From Neurospora tetraspora (Eukaryota; Ascomycota; Sordariomycetes; Sordariales; Sordariaceae): a stretch of DNA of 64,000 bases. Location of the stretch: positions 3,658,001-3,722,000 of the forward strand of contig NW_026944386.1 in NCBI RefSeq assembly GCF_033439725.1, written 5' to 3'. This document shows positions 44,042 through 56,580 of the stretch, piece after piece (position 1 is the first letter of the stretch; each line of letters starts with the position of its first letter). The notes under the pieces are model-generated. The model saw only the letters and a list, made by a program, of their open reading frames with translations, was not told the DNA's origin and made no database searches. A program made the position numbers and the translations under genes.

Positions 44042-46248
44042 GATTTGCAGGTGAGGCGTTGTCAGGAAGGATGGTGGAGAGGTTGAAGAGCGGCAGTTGT
44101 GTTTGGGTGTGGGGAGAAATACCCCAGTTGCCTTGAGTATTAAAGTGAAGGGAAAAAAAAATAAACGGCCGGCAACGAAGGACCGGGATGCCAAGAGATC
44201 TGTAAGGTTGTGGTGTTTGTGTGGGAGGCGAGTGTTGAGTGAATGTGGTCCGGTTGGCCGGGTGGCCAGTAAAAAGATGAGATGGAAGGAACGGCAACAA
44301 AAAGCTTAGAAAGCAAGAGAAGGTGAAGAAGGACACTGGTAAATGGAGCAAGTGGATGCAGCCGGCGCAAAAGTTACGCCAAAGTCGGTAACAGATAGTG
44401 TAGGTATAAGTGAAACTCGAGGCAAGGGATGAAACTTGATGAAGGGTCGTTTATTACCTTGTTGCAAAAAAGAGACTTCCGGAAGAAGTGGCAATCGTCC
44501 TTCTCGACAACCTGAACCACCAACAACCACAACCAACACAACACGAGCACAGAATGGTACTACCTCTGGGGTCAGAGATAACCGGGACGCCAGGGAGGAC
44601 CCAATCAGCTAGAGTGTTGGTGAGAATGTAGACAGGTTGCTAAAAGACCCAGGTTCCCTGTTGGCTTTGACAAGCTGAATTGAGGTGGTTTGTCAAAGCT
44701 GGAAGAGCTAACCAAAGAGCCTGGGATCGTTTGACAGGTTTAACTTGGTGTTGCAGACTTCTTGTAATGAAGCGCAGTTGTGGACTTGAGAGATAGGCGG
44801 TTCTAGCGGTGTCGCGTGTCCTCCGTGTTGTTTGTTTGTCTTGCCCAGTACCCGATCGAGAAGTTAAGGGAGGGATGGATGGTATAAAGTAAATCGAGAG
44901 TACGCAAAAGCTCCTGTAATGTGTGGAGATGGAGAGAAGACTGTTGAACACCGGACACAGTATCTCGGTAGTTGCTTAGTAACGCGTCGTCAAAGAGTAA
45001 TTGACTTGGGATCAGCGAGGAAAAAGCGAGTTCTGGAGTTAAAGAGTATGAGTTGTCTTAATTTTACGAGAGAAATGCTGAGGTAAGACGATGATTGGCG
45101 AAGAGTTGGCGGTGGGGAAGATAGAAATGCTAAGTATTGGAGGAGTTAAGGCCGAAAAGTCACAGAGTCTGGCGGAAAAGAAAAATGGAAGAGAGAATGC
45201 AAAGGTTGGGAAACAGACCGGGAACCGTGTCTGACAGAAACGCAGCAGATCTGATTGCGAATTTGTCAAGGTGTTGCGGACTTGCACCGGGAATCCAAGA
45301 CTTGAACTAACAGTTGCCCCTCTGAGCCAGAGCACTGTTAGGACTATATTGACCCCCTGTTATAGGTGCCCGCTCTGGCCTGTCAGTTTTCATGTCGTCG
45401 AAACCATCAATCGATCAACAAAGAAACAAGCCACAGTTGAACTGCTAGTGGAGACCGGATCGAGGATTCCATCTCCAGAGGCAAGTTATTCGTCTGACTT
45501 CAAGTTGAGGAACCTTAAGAACCCAATTCCAACATCAAACCATCAAAAGACCGCCATGATCGCTAACAAGAACACAGGAAAAAAAGACTTCCCAAAAAAG
45601 ACGGGGATGATGTGGGTAATCTTTTCGAACTCTTGTTTTAATTGACGACAACATCTAACAGCCAATCAGAAAGCGGCGGAGAGGAGCGTGAGGAGTTACT
45701 TCCATCACCGCTATTGTTTGTTAGCCGGCATCAAGTACCCGACCGACATTCATCAGCATGACGGCAGCCCCGGCCGACGGTAGGTGCTTCATCGTGCACA
45801 TCGACTGTTAAGGTAACCCATCACGATAATCCCGAAGGGACATCAGGTAAAGCTGGGTATAGTAGGTAATAAATAGTCGAAATCCGATACGGCACACTAA
45901 AGCAGCCCCATTCATTCACTGTCCTCGACTCGTCGACTCGTCCGTCGAACATATGTGGATGTGGTGGCTTTAGGTACACAACAACACCGACAGATAAAGG
46001 TCTTGTTTCGCTCGGGCAAAAGACGCAATCTCCGCCCGCGTTCTCAATGGCCTTGGCTGCTTTGCTGATCTCCAAAGGGGGTTACACGTAACGAGTTCCA
46101 TTTTCTTCCTCTGACATGTCGGTCAGTCAGTCAGATCCAAGTGGTTCGAAGTGGACTTAATACCTCACTCAGCCCAAGGTTTAGACCGTAAGAGCCACTC
46201 ATCTCTTGGATTAACAGAGTCACAGGAGCAGAGCTAACCAAGTGGGAC
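44042..46248. other. Intergenic region upstream of the repeat protein
   Basis: About 2.2 kb to the edge of the second transposon island. No gene is supported; several minus-strand frames near 44100-45340 overlap and lack domains. A stem-loop with A-box- and B-box-like motifs lies at 45307-45341. Confidence 0.5.
45307..45341. other. Compound stem-loop, 8-bp plus 5-bp stems
   Basis: CTAACAGT (45307-45314) pairs with ACTGTTAG (45334-45341), and inside it CTCTG pairs with CAGAG around a 3-nt loop. On the minus strand TGGCTCAGAGGGG resembles a tRNA A box and AGTTCAAGTCT a B box, but they are only about 9 nt apart and no cloverleaf forms. Function unknown. Confidence 0.5.
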
Positions 46249-46430
46249 TGTGCCTTGCAAACACGGTGTCAGTCCCCACTTTAGAATCTGACCGCCACAT
46301 ACACACCCATCGTAAATCCATCGATACGTGATAATAGTAGAATCTTCAAACACCTATATTATTACTAATCTTAAGGGTATTTATAATCCGATTACTACTC
46401 TATACTTGTATAGATCCCCCTAATTAATTA

Positions 46431-46476
46431 AAATCAATACTAAAGGGTCCCAATCAATACTAAAGGGTCCCAATCA
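46431..46476. repeat. Tandem repeat, 20-bp unit
   Basis: Two exact copies of aatcaatactaaagggtccc followed by a partial third (aatcaata), near the left end of the second RIPed element. Confidence 0.9.
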
Positions 46477-48674
46477 ATAGGCCAATCTATACTATATACA
46501 ATTCGTACTAGGCACCACCGCGCCCGCTTTAATCATACCTTCCAAGCGCTCACTTTCTAACGACAGTAATAAACCCTGACGATCGAAGCGGCTTTCGAAG
46601 CCCAATGCCCATATAGCTCGTATAAACGCCAATTTAAAAAACGAAAATAGAGATAATAAGAAGACTCCTACTCTAATAGCGCATACTATAAATGGTATAA
46701 TTATTATAAAATCCTAATTAGAGCCAACCTAATTAACTTAGCTAACTAAACCTAATTTATATATTATTATTCGAAATTCTACATTAAATAGCAGTAATAC
46801 TTTGAAACCAAAGAAGGTTAATATTATTAGTAAATAACGTAAAATCTCCTCTACACCTGCCGCCTCCTCGAATAGCTTATAAATTATATTTAGAATTCTA
46901 GCCGCCTCCTTCCTAATTTATTCGATTGTCTTAACTATTTTAATTACTTTAACTCCTTTATTTATTCCTCTAACTACTTCGTCTCGCGCTCCTCCTCCTC
47001 CTTAAATCCGCAATCAAACCCCTATTCCAATTACCGCTACATTATTTCGAACTCTTAAACCCCTACATTAAATTAATATTACTATAATAATAAAACTCCT
47101 TCTTCGTCGAAAGATTTCAGCTATAAATAAAGAAAGAGTATTGACCGAAACGACTATAAATATTAACCGCAAATTATACGAAAAATATATATATTTACCA
47201 CTATAGAAACTATAGAACGAAGTTAAAATTAACGAGCAGGCTAATATTACTACCCCCTAAATTAAAAAATCCCGTAAGCCTAAAGTAGCCCTAAAACTAC
47301 TACCGATCCCCGACTTTTTAAATATTTTACTTATATATAACGGAATATAACTATTAGATTTTAATTACGAAAACTTCGTTAAGAAGCCCGGAAAGCTATT
47401 TAATTCTATTTTAACCGAGCGGATTATAATCAAGAAGGAGATCGATAAGACTATTAACGAAAGTAATTATAAGATATTTAGCAACGAATTTACGCATCGA
47501 ATATGGAAGATATAAGATATTCTCTTAATATTACCCGTAACGAATATGAGATTCTTAATTTAAATTTTAGAATTATTGTATAATATTTAAACTAGACTAC
47601 TAATATTTACGAAACTAAGAAAGGCATTACACTCTTTTAAACTCGTATTATACTAATATAGAACGAGTAAAAAGGCTAGACAGCGCCCTTTAAGTATTAT
47701 AATATTTCGAAGGTAATACGTAATCTAATTGGGCGGCTATTTAAAGGATATTTCGTTATAATTACCTCCTATCTTCAAATTTTTAATAGTTATTTACCGC
47801 TCCTATAATAACCTTATACTTTTTTTATAACTAATATACCTATATTATTATTACATATTACCTCCTTTAATAAGCGGTTAATATGTAGTAATTACTTTCA
47901 ATCCTAATTTAGTTCCCTTCGATAGATTTCTTGAAATCCCTCCCACTAACTATTTATACTTACTGTAATACCCGCCAATATTTCTAAATAATTTAAGTCG
48001 GCTAATTAATCGGTTAGCAAGTCTAGTAGTAAATTGAAGTCGATTACGAACTTTATATTATAAGAGTTCTATATTAACCGCGAGATTAAATATAAAATAT
48101 AAAAGGAGGGTAGGGAATTAATTACCCTATTTTACAATAAATTAGTTAAATTATAAGGATATAAGACCAGTCGCTAATATAAAAACTATTGCGATAAGTA
48201 TTAATATTATTAATATTTTATTTATTCTAACTAGTACTACTATTACGTATTTATAGTAAAGGATTTAAAGGATTAAATAATAATTATTATTATAAAGAAG
48301 GCCACTTTTACCAACCTACTCCCTAAAATTGTATTAAAATAGCTCAATCCTAATAATCCGGCTAATAATAGCAATTATTAAATTTAAACAAGCACAATGG
48401 TATATAGGCAATCGGAACATTAACAATTTTACCCCCTATATACAACGCCTCTTTATAGTAAACACAACGGTTTATACGTACCTCCTCCCTAAATATTTAA
48501 CTTTAATCTCTAAAATGGTTATTAAATTAACAGTAATACGTATAGAATTATTAATATTAACGTTAGAATATTGCCCGCCTTACCTCCTATACTTCCTTTT
48601 AATAACTATAGAAGTATAAATATAGGGACGGTAGGCATAGATCTAGTAGCTGAACTTATTTTACCTATTTTACC

Positions 48675-48712
48675 TAGCGCTAACACCTCTCGCGCTAACA
48701 CCTCTCGCGCTA
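48675..48712. repeat. Tandem duplication, cgctaacacctct unit
   Basis: The segment agcgctaacacctctcg is repeated directly (cgcgctaacacctctcgcgc) within AT-rich degenerate sequence; it stands out as an island of GC-rich bases. Confidence 0.8.
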
Positions 48713-49739
48713 GTAACGGCGGCGAACCTTAACCTTCCTTCCCTCTATTATCCTTACTATTAAACCGACCGTTTAATTCCCTCGTTACCGATTTTATAAA
48801 GTACCTTATCTTTAAATACACGCCTAAGTCTAGTAAAAATAACGTACTAAGGAACTCGCTCTATAGTATACAAAAATCCCTTATAGCCGGGCAGTTTACC
48901 CTCTATTAAATACGCAATCTCCCTATAAATTAGTATTTCTCTTATAGAGTCGACGAGGGTATTCATTTCGTAATTAAAAAGGCGATTAAAGAATACTTCC
49001 ACTTCGAACGTAATTATATCTAACAGTCGTCGTTATTTCTAATACCTTAGAGAATTTTAGTACCGCCGCCGCCATAGGAATTCTAAACGGTCGACCCCAA
49101 AGTACTATTATAACCGTAAAATAAGTATTCTCGTATCGGTAATTATAATTACGTATATTACTAACTATTATATTATATAAATATTCTCCTACCTAATTTA
49201 TTATAGTAAAACTTCGATAATACCTACGCGCCTCCTCATATTGACGATTAAATATTTAATAACTTTATTAATAACGAAGAGACTAATTTAAAAGATAGCT
49301 CGCGTATTAATAAAAAACCCGACGCAATTATTGATAAAATAAACGACGACGACGACGATAACGAAATTTAATAAATATACAAATTAAAAAGGAGGATTAT
49401 ACAAATTAAAAAAGGAGACTATATATATAAGGGATTATTATATAGATAAATATTATACTAGTAAATTATATTGATTTTGAGAGATTTCTAATATTTTTAA
49501 TACTTTAGGGGTCTTTATTGTTATTATTCGTTTTATTACATATTTGCGCCATTTTTATATTATTTAATTGTACTCAATTCTAACTATATTCAATACTGTA
49601 CATTTACTATATAATATAATATTTTATACTATTATCCCTATTAATTACAATTTATAAAATTAATCCCCATATAATTTAATATAATCTTTAAATTTACTAA
49701 CTTTATTAAAATCGTTATAAAGTACGTTCGCCTAATGGT

Positions 49740-50640
49740 AGTATCCTTATATAGCTTCTACCTCCTACCCTACTGCTCTCGCTACCCCTAAAAGGAAATC
49801 TTTAAACTCTATTTAGCCTAATAGATCACCGCCAGCCCACTAATAATAGCGCCTAATATAAGCCTTTATATCGCTAAAATATACCTCAATAAGATTAAAA
49901 TCTAGGGAGCAAGGGGGCAAAAACCAAAGCAATATACCGCAATTAGCATACACATCCTTAATAAACTATACTTTATACTATAATACATTATCTATTACCA
50001 ATATACTATAGCGGTTAGGAAAGGGATTCATCTTAAAGAATACACGTATTTCTAACCAATTTAGGAAACTGTTAATATTAATTACTCCCTTATAATATAT
50101 TACGTCGATAAAACTATTAACGGTTATAACTAACAATAAATAAAACCGTTTCCCTCTAATAAAGGCGCTATTTACCTATAAAGATATACCCTTTAGTGCC
50201 TATCCTATACAACGGGTACCATCCTTCTTATCGATGTTAAATTTATTGTAAAAGACGTACATTTCTATAAAGAACTTCGAAACTTTTTTCAACCAATCGA
50301 ATCTTAATAGATCGCTATATTAAAACGCTCTATATACTATCCTCTTATTAATCTATTTAACCTTCTTAAAATAACGCAATATTATAGAAGGCGATATATA
50401 TATATTATATTCGCTAGCGAACTAATACTATATTTCATCGAAGTATAAATTCGATTTTTCGTTCAATAGCTCTGTAACTTCCTAGAGATCGTAAATTAAA
50501 TATATCCATAGCCACTCGTATAAATATAACTATACTAACCTCTATAACCCAGGACGCTAGCAAAATATGGTTTTAAAGTATACGAGCCTTCTAATATGGG
50601 TTGCCAATTAAATCGTATATCTTTTTCAATCGCCAAACTT
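49740..50640 (-). pseudogene. Degenerate Tc1/mariner-type transposase
   Basis: Read 50640 to 49740 on the minus strand, the relic keeps the order of a DDE_3 domain (GKRFYLLLAI, GVINIS, NWLEI, a degraded IDN region, and a FAPLLPR-like segment). In-frame stops throughout are the kind made from Trp, Gln or Arg codons by C-to-T change. It is not functional. Confidence 0.75.
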
Positions 50641-50934
50641 ATTGTTCACTAATACCGATTATTTAAACGATTTTTCGAAGATATTCTTTAATAACCAGTA
50701 TTACGTATATCGTTTGGCGCTGCTGGTCATTTGTATAGTGCCTTATCACTGTAGCCATCTTAGATCTTCTCGCCTTCAAAATCCGGTTAGAATCGTCAAA
50801 TTTGAGTGCAAATCGAATATAAAACGACAGAGTTATAGATCTTAAAAGTCTAATATATTTACTTTAATGCACATATGTGTATGTGGCGGTCAGATTCTAA
50901 AGTGGGGACTGACACCGTACTTGCAAGGCACAGG

Positions 50935-52516
50935 ACTAGTAAGTACAACAACTCGTTCACAGAACAACTTCACAAAGTCTCGCGTAGACGGATCTGACAA
51001 TACCGACCTGAACGGTGGTGCCTTATCTCGATAACCTCCCATCCATCCATCTCGCTCGGGGCTCTGAAACCACTCGCATCGGCCGTGGTGCAGGATTCGC
51101 TAATCACGTTTTTTTTTCTTAATCATCATGGAGTTACACATGTGATTGGTCGTGTGCCCAGTGCTCCAATTGCGAATTTGCGATCACGACTTTCACGACT
51201 TTTCATGAGACAGCTGTCACTCTTAACTGAAGTGAATGAAGTGTTCTGTCGTTAAGTTCGGATTGATGCTGCTGCTCAATATGTTAGTGATTGTTAGCGT
51301 CTACAGCCCATCAGCGTCTATGAAGCGCTATATAACGTGCTGTTGCCCATCTGCCTGAAATGCTGCCTAACAATTCCACTCTACCCAAGCTTCCAATCCA
51401 ATGGACCTCGACTTCAAAACCTCGATCCGTACTTTCGCTTCTTGCCTTCAGCATCTCAACGTACAGATCAGACCGTACTAGCCACTCGGAGCTTTAGTCT
51501 AGTTGCCATCTTGACCAACGACTAGACACGACAAAAAAATAAAAATAAAAAAATAGCAACTCTTCACGACACTTCGGCCGATATCGATGTCACGTAACTA
51601 ACTCTCCTTGTCTTCTTAGTGACATCTGCCTAAGCCACGCTTTGTGCTACATACATACATACAACCTGGGAGATACCACGCACCGGGAATTGAAAGTTGT
51701 GTGAACAAGAGCTGGGTACCTACCTCTAGGCATGTGTAATCTTTGATTCGACCTTTGGTCTACCTGGTTGGTGTCTATGACTCAACGGCGAACAGATCAT
51801 GCATGTACTTGGGCTTTGTAACCGAGACACAATGGGATAGAAACCTGACTACTGAACTATACCTGGAAAGCTGAACGTTTCTTGGAGCGGTTGGGTGCAG
51901 AGGATAAGTGACTTTAGTCTAACTTGTTGGTAGTAAGAGAATCTTTAATCGAACGCACATTTCTCCAAGGTGTAGTAGAGCCCACGAAAATGGGTGCATA
52001 CTAGAGGAGAACGAGGGTCGCGTACCCGAAGGTTGGAGGCTACCAATCTCTTCATCCATAAGAGAGTATCTGGAATTATTCTGACGTGCCTCACATCGGT
52101 ATCGCCAGGCCATTGTCCAAAAGATGGCAAAATCAGAAGAAGGGGGGGGGTCATATCCGACCCAGAGCAGTGCCGAAAGACGTGCCAGATGTACACACGA
52201 GGAGGCATTTTCAGAGAAAGGATTGATATGTAGGTAGGTAGTATGTATCCATTTTGAGACGCCTAATATGTAAAGGAAAATAGAAAATAAAAAGAAAATC
52301 GATCGTGGTATCTTCTCATGACAAAACATGACTGACGACTGCTATCATGCATGCATCATCTCTTAAACTCCCGGTTCAACCCATGCCCCGATATTTTGAG
52401 AACCCATAGAAACCCAAAAAAAAGTAGACAACACCTTCGTCGCTGTGGTATAGATTCATTAAGCTTTCTCCCTTCCCCGCCAAAAAGAAACCAAGCATTT
52501 AGTGGCCCTTCTTGAT
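50935..52516. other. Intergenic region, no gene supported
   Basis: About 1.6 kb between the transposon and the zpr1 stop. It contains short A/T runs near 51530-51560. Small open frames (51337-51525; 51919-52329) lack domains. The right end is the zpr1 3' UTR. Confidence 0.5.
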
Positions 52517-53940
52517 TTAATCATCCGCAGAGTAGTTCTCGGTCTTCATGTCCTTGAGACCGAGCTCCTCCTCTTCCTCATCGGTACGCTCGTACTCCTC
52601 CACAGTCATCTGCTCATCGGGCTGGGTCGGGTCGTCAGCCAAGCTCTGGACGTAGGAGCTGGCCATGGGGTCGGTGAGGATGATGGTGAACTCGCGCTCG
52701 CCCTTGATGGCGGCGTTGAGGTCGGTGAAGAACTTGTCCCAGCGGGCCTTCTCCTCAGCGGGGAGGGAGTCGCCAGCGTGGACGGCGGCGGGGTCCTCGG
52801 CGCCGATCTGGAAGATCTGGTTGTGGAGGTCGTCGCGGACCTGTGTGAGGAGACCCTCGACCGTGGTGAAGCGGCCGCCAAGGGTGCCGGGGTTGACGGA
52901 AAGGTTGAGCTCGGGGCACTCGAGGTAGCAGGACTCGCTCTTGAGGATGTCGCGGGCGAGATCGATCGAGTTCCTGACCTTGATGGTGACCTTCTTACCC
53001 TTCTCGGGCACCTCACCGCCGGTCTTGACATCGTTGGACTTGTAGCCGCAGTCGTCGCAAGTGGTGTTCATGATGACGACCTGACGGAAGTGGGGGATAT
53101 CGACCATCTTCATGTTGGTGGTGCAAGGGTGCATGCAGCCGGGGCAGGTGGCGGGGAAAGCGTAAACGGTGTCGGGGACGATGTCGCCGGTCTCTGTAAG
53201 GCCTTCGTTGGTGGTGTCGGTGAGACCGAGGGCCTCGTTCTGCTCATTGGTACGGAGGTACTCGCGCTTCTCCCACTTGCCAACACCGTCGCGCATGTCG
53301 GGGGTGATGAAGGAGTTGCCGGCCGGGTCGTCAACGGAAACACGGAAGGGGAAAGCCTCGCCAGCGAGCATCTTGCGACCCTTCTTGATGATCTCCTCAA
53401 TCTTCTCATAGACCTCGGGTTGCTGCTCCTTGCGGTCCGCCTGGCCAGACTCGAGGTCGTCGATAATGGTGCTCAGAAGACCCTCAACGTTGGTAAGCTG
53501 ACCGCGGCCAGCGGGGACCTCGACGTCCAGCTCGATGAAATTGACAGTGGCGGTATCAGACTTGACGACCTGGCGGGCGAAGTCCTCCATCTGAGTCAGG
53601 CGAAGCTCGACGTGGACACCCTTGAGCTGGAAGGTGCCGGCAGGCTGGATCTCGTTGTTCTGGAAGCCGCACTTGTCGCAAGAGAAGGACATGATGATGA
53701 TTTCGCGGAAATAGGGAATCTGGGTAAGGAGAAGACGTGTTGTTCCCTAGAGAGCCATTGTGAGCCGGTATTCGAAGGGCGCGACTGTTTGCGACAACTC
53801 ACGTTCTCATGGCAGTTCATGCAGAGAGACTCGATCTCTTCGACACCGCGGGGCTCGTCATCCTCGGCCTGGGCCTCGACGGCGCCGGGAGCGATATCCT
53901 CGACCTTCTGGCCAATGGGGGTGAAAGTTTCCTCGGGCAT
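52517..53940 (-). CDS. zpr1: Zinc finger protein Zpr1
   Basis: Two exons, 53940-53803 and 53746-52517 (455 residues), joined over a 56-nt intron (GTGAGT, CTCTAG) at phase 0 inside the first finger. Two ZPR1 repeats: finger 1 has CMNC and CDKC with FREIIIMSFSCDKC between the strands, finger 2 has CPGC and CDDC with FRQVVIMNTTCDDC. Each finger is followed by the alpha/beta partner domain (LTNVEGLLSTIIDDLESGQA in the first; FTTVEGLLTQVRDDL in the second, with IILTDPMASSYVQSL). Known role: Zpr1 binds eEF1A and acts as its folding chaperone, and moves to the nucleus on growth stimulation. The length is normal for fungi. It is followed, on the same strand upstream, by two further small zinc protein genes. 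Confidence 0.96.
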
Positions 53941-54225
53941 TGTGTATGTTGTTATGGTATATCTGTGTGGATTGTCGCAAACGGCCGTTGTGATGGATCA
54001 GCAGCTGCCGACTTTTATAGGGACCTTGGAGAAAATTTTGGAGGGGCAATTGGCGATCGGGTTTGGCGGGGCATTCTTTCAAGGGGGTGGAGCAAGTGAC
54101 ATAAGCTTGACCCCGGACGGGCCCAGATTGACCCAGCGCAATGGAGCCACTGCCCAAAGCTTCGGGAACATTCCAGCCTTTACCGGGCATTACGGTAATA
54201 AACAGTGGCCCATGCGTCTCTGTAT

Positions 54226-54885
54226 TTATTTCTGCATAAAATCGGCCAGACTCAATCCAAGACCAGGCCTCGAGGATTTGGACGCATTGGACTGGTCGAG
54301 CAAGGCCTGAAGTCCGGCTTTCCTGGACTTGGCACGCTTTTTGCTATTTGCACTGGAAGAAGGGGTTGGCTTTTGTGCGGAGAGCGCAGTAAGAGATCCC
54401 AGGGTAGGCGCCGCATTTGGCTTTAGTCCGGTTGTTGTCTTTGGGGCTTGTTGTTGTGGTTGAGTCTTCAAGTTGATGCTGCGCCTCGAGATAGGAGCCG
54501 GGGCTGGGAACTTGATCTCAGTTTGCCTTGTGCAGTGGCCGCATGTTATGCGCTTAACTGGCCCTTTGCGAGACTCTTGAATCTGTTGCTTCGTCTGGAC
54601 AGGCGTCTTGGTGAACTTTTGGCCTGCTCTTAATCTCTTGCGGACGGCTTTTTGGTGTTCAAATTTCAAAGTGCTTCCGTGACCGGGAATCATGATATGG
54701 CCGCAGCAACTGCAGACGTGCTGTCTCTGAACGTCGGACTGGGGCAGTTCGTTCTCAAACATCAGGTTGCCTCTTTGGCTCATGAGGAACGCCGAAGTCT
54801 CTGGCGCTGTCGTTGCCAGCAGATGGGCTGCGTCCGTTAAAAAGTCCAGCGTCGCTGAGAGCTCGGTTGAAGATGGTCCGTTCAT
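54226..54885 (-). CDS. Rpr2/Rpp21/Snm1-like RNase P or RNase MRP subunit
   Basis: A single exon of 219 residues from the ATG at 54885; the open frame extends eight codons upstream but only to a TTG. Residues 8-50 are helical (ATLDFLTDAAHLLATTAPET), typical of the N-terminal helix pair of the family. The zinc-binding site is C58-x-x-C61 (HVCSCCGHIMIPGHG) with CGHC near 128, giving four Cys ligands, and KAVRKRL between them. The tail is Lys/Ser/Pro-rich. Known role: Rpr2 in RNase P (5' end of pre-tRNA) or Snm1 in RNase MRP (pre-rRNA); I cannot separate the two from sequence. Its stop lies 285 bp from the zpr1 start on the same strand. Confidence 0.85.
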   Translation of the reverse strand: MNGPSSTELSATLDFLTDAAHLLATTAPETSAFLMSQRGNLMFENELPQSDVQRQHVCSCCGHIMIPGHGSTLKFEHQKAVRKRLRAGQKFTKTPVQTKQQIQESRKGPVKRITCGHCTRQTEIKFPAPAPISRRSINLKTQPQQQAPKTTTGLKPNAAPTLGSLTALSAQKPTPSSSANSKKRAKSRKAGLQALLDQSNASKSSRPGLGLSLADFMQK

Positions 54886-55263
54886 CGTTTCCGCCGTGTC
54901 GTTGGACAATAAGGTCGGATGTCGGTGGTTGATGGATGGAAATCGATGTGAAGCAATTGTTCGATTGGATTTTTACAGAGAAACGAAGGTCGATGCACGG
55001 GCCACCTGGTTCCTGATGAACGGCTTTGGCAGAGACCAACGTCTACCCATCAAGGGACTCAAAACCAAGGGGATATCAAAACACCAGCGGTCCCTTCGGT
55101 CTGCATAACGTTTTATATGTCACTTTGTTCTTCAATCCCACCACCCTCGTTTCCAATCACGAAACAACAAGTCGCATCAACAGATCATCACAAGTGAGGT
55201 TGAAGGTTGAGGGTTAGGGTTGGACTGGATGTTGTCAAAAGAGATGAGAGGGAGTTGACGGAT

Positions 55264-55929
55264 TTAAGCCCGGTTGATCTCCCACTTGAGCTCCTTGATG
55301 CTAACTTCATCGTTGGCCTTCTCGTCGTAATCGAACCATTCACCCTCGGTCAGGTCAATGTCGGCGAACTTGGTGTTGGAGTCAACGCCCTCGGCAAGCC
55401 AAGCGCCCTGCATATCTGATGTTAGTACTCTGAGCTTTTGACACACAGACACCGGACATGGACTAACCTCAGGTTGGAACTCGACAAACTCCAAACCTCT
55501 GCAGTCAAACTCGATAATCTTTTGCTTCTTGGCAGGTTCCGTCTGCTCATAAGCGGCCGGCGCAGCCTTGATGGAAGCCGACGACTCTCTCTTGCAGTTC
55601 TTGCACTTCCACACAAAGTTGGCCTCGCCACGGCTGCCGCTCATCTCGTTGTTTTCCTGGTGAATGTGTGAGCAAGAGAATGCTTCAGCTTTGCTGGGGA
55701 TGATGGTCTGAATGGAACTTACAAAACGGCTCACGCCAACGGGCTTGTCATGGACCTCCCTGCAGGAGGTGCACTGAACCTTGAAGGTGTACCAGAACGG
55801 GTTACCCTCGCTGTCGTCAGGGCGGAGGTTGGTGACTCTACAAGATTGGTGTAAGTTGACTTCTCGTTTTCCCTCAGACTTTTGGTTCACTCACCCAGTA
55901 AGCTCAGCGGTAAGGTAAAGCGCAAACAT
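55264..55929 (-). CDS. UPF0587 / CXXC zinc-binding protein
   Basis: Four exons: 55929-55895, 55837-55723, 55656-55468 and 55407-55264, giving 160 residues, the usual size. Donors are GTGAGT, GTAAGT and GTTAGT; the last intron has a TACTAAC branch. All phases fit. The chain starts MFALYLTAELTGVTNLRPDD and has the two family CXXC pairs, C34-TS-C37 and C68-KN-C71, that bind one zinc, plus the conserved FKVQCTSC, NFVWKCKNCKRE and EFDCRGLEFVEFQP blocks. Known role: a eukaryote-wide protein (human C1orf123/CZIB) that binds zinc; its cellular function is unresolved. It forms the third consecutive zinc protein on the minus strand. Confidence 0.95.
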
Positions 55930-56580
55930 TTTGGCTGTCGTTAGATGTGTTATTATTAGAGAATACGTATGTTCACTGTTTGTATTGAAGTTTTTGCGGA
56001 GGTGATATCTTCAGTGACCTTTTGTTCTAGACTCTGCCTGATTGGGAGCTGCCAGCCGGCTTCTGCGTGGTGACGGTGGAGGGGCACCTTCTCAGCTCTC
56101 TCAGCTGTTAGCCCCACATCCAGCTTGTTGCTCCAGCTTCAGAGATGGTCTGAGCTTTGGGAGCTCCCGTCTTTGAAGGAAGACTTCCAGACCTGATATT
56201 CAGGCTTTTCAAAACATATTAAAGTGATAAAAATGAACAGAAAAGGACTAATTCTCTGCGAAATTTGAATTCTCAACATGGATAGTAACATGGAACGAAA
56301 AGATAGCCTCCAACATGGCACCGCGGTCTCCTTCTGCAACCCTGATGTCAACCCTAAGGGTTTAGCACCCCTTACCCTAAATGGGAGCTTTGTTGACCTC
56401 TGATGCGAATGCGCGCAATCAACACGCCCGGCCGAGGGAATTGGACATGCCTTCAAAACGCCCCACCCTAGACGGACCTCTCAATCGAGCTTTCAAATCC
56501 ACCCGCCGACAAGTTACCGAACAAATCCCGCCCTCCCCTTGCCCTGATGCCGTGACGCATCGACCAGACATGCCCCGACG
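55930..56580. other. Divergent promoter region of the UPF0587 and PPR genes
   Basis: Between two divergent starts, about 650 bp. It contains a 52-codon plus-strand frame from 56449 (MPSKRPTLDGPLNRAFKSTR) that ends 25 bases past the PPR start codon, in a different frame. No transcription-factor sites were identified with confidence. Confidence 0.5.

Larger units (their letters stand above)
46249..50934. mobile_element. RIPed TIR element with Tc1/mariner-type transposase relic
   Basis: The ends are inverted repeats of about 57 bp with few mismatches. The left arm starts CTGTGCCTTGCAA near 46249, then GTGTCAGTCCCCACTTTAGA and CTGACCGCCACATACACA; the right arm is the reverse complement ending near 50934. 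The interior is extremely AT-rich. On the minus strand from about 50640 to 49740 a DDE_3-like (Tc1/mariner) transposase is still visible: FIRGKRFYLLLAITVN, then IDVIYYKGVINIS, NWLEIRVFFKMNPFPNRYS and a degraded LLPRF-S-Y region where the family has LPPYSPDLNPIE. The other 3.3 kb on the left is not explained by such a transposase. I could not fix a target duplication at the ends. Confidence 0.8.

Noticed and set aside
45246-45345. tRNA gene on the minus strand
   Set aside because: A- and B-box-like motifs are too close and acceptor and anticodon stems cannot be formed.
52502-54310. A 602-codon open frame antisense to zpr1
   Set aside because: It mirrors the GC-biased third positions of zpr1, spans its intron and promoter, and its Val/Leu/Gly-rich translation has no domain.
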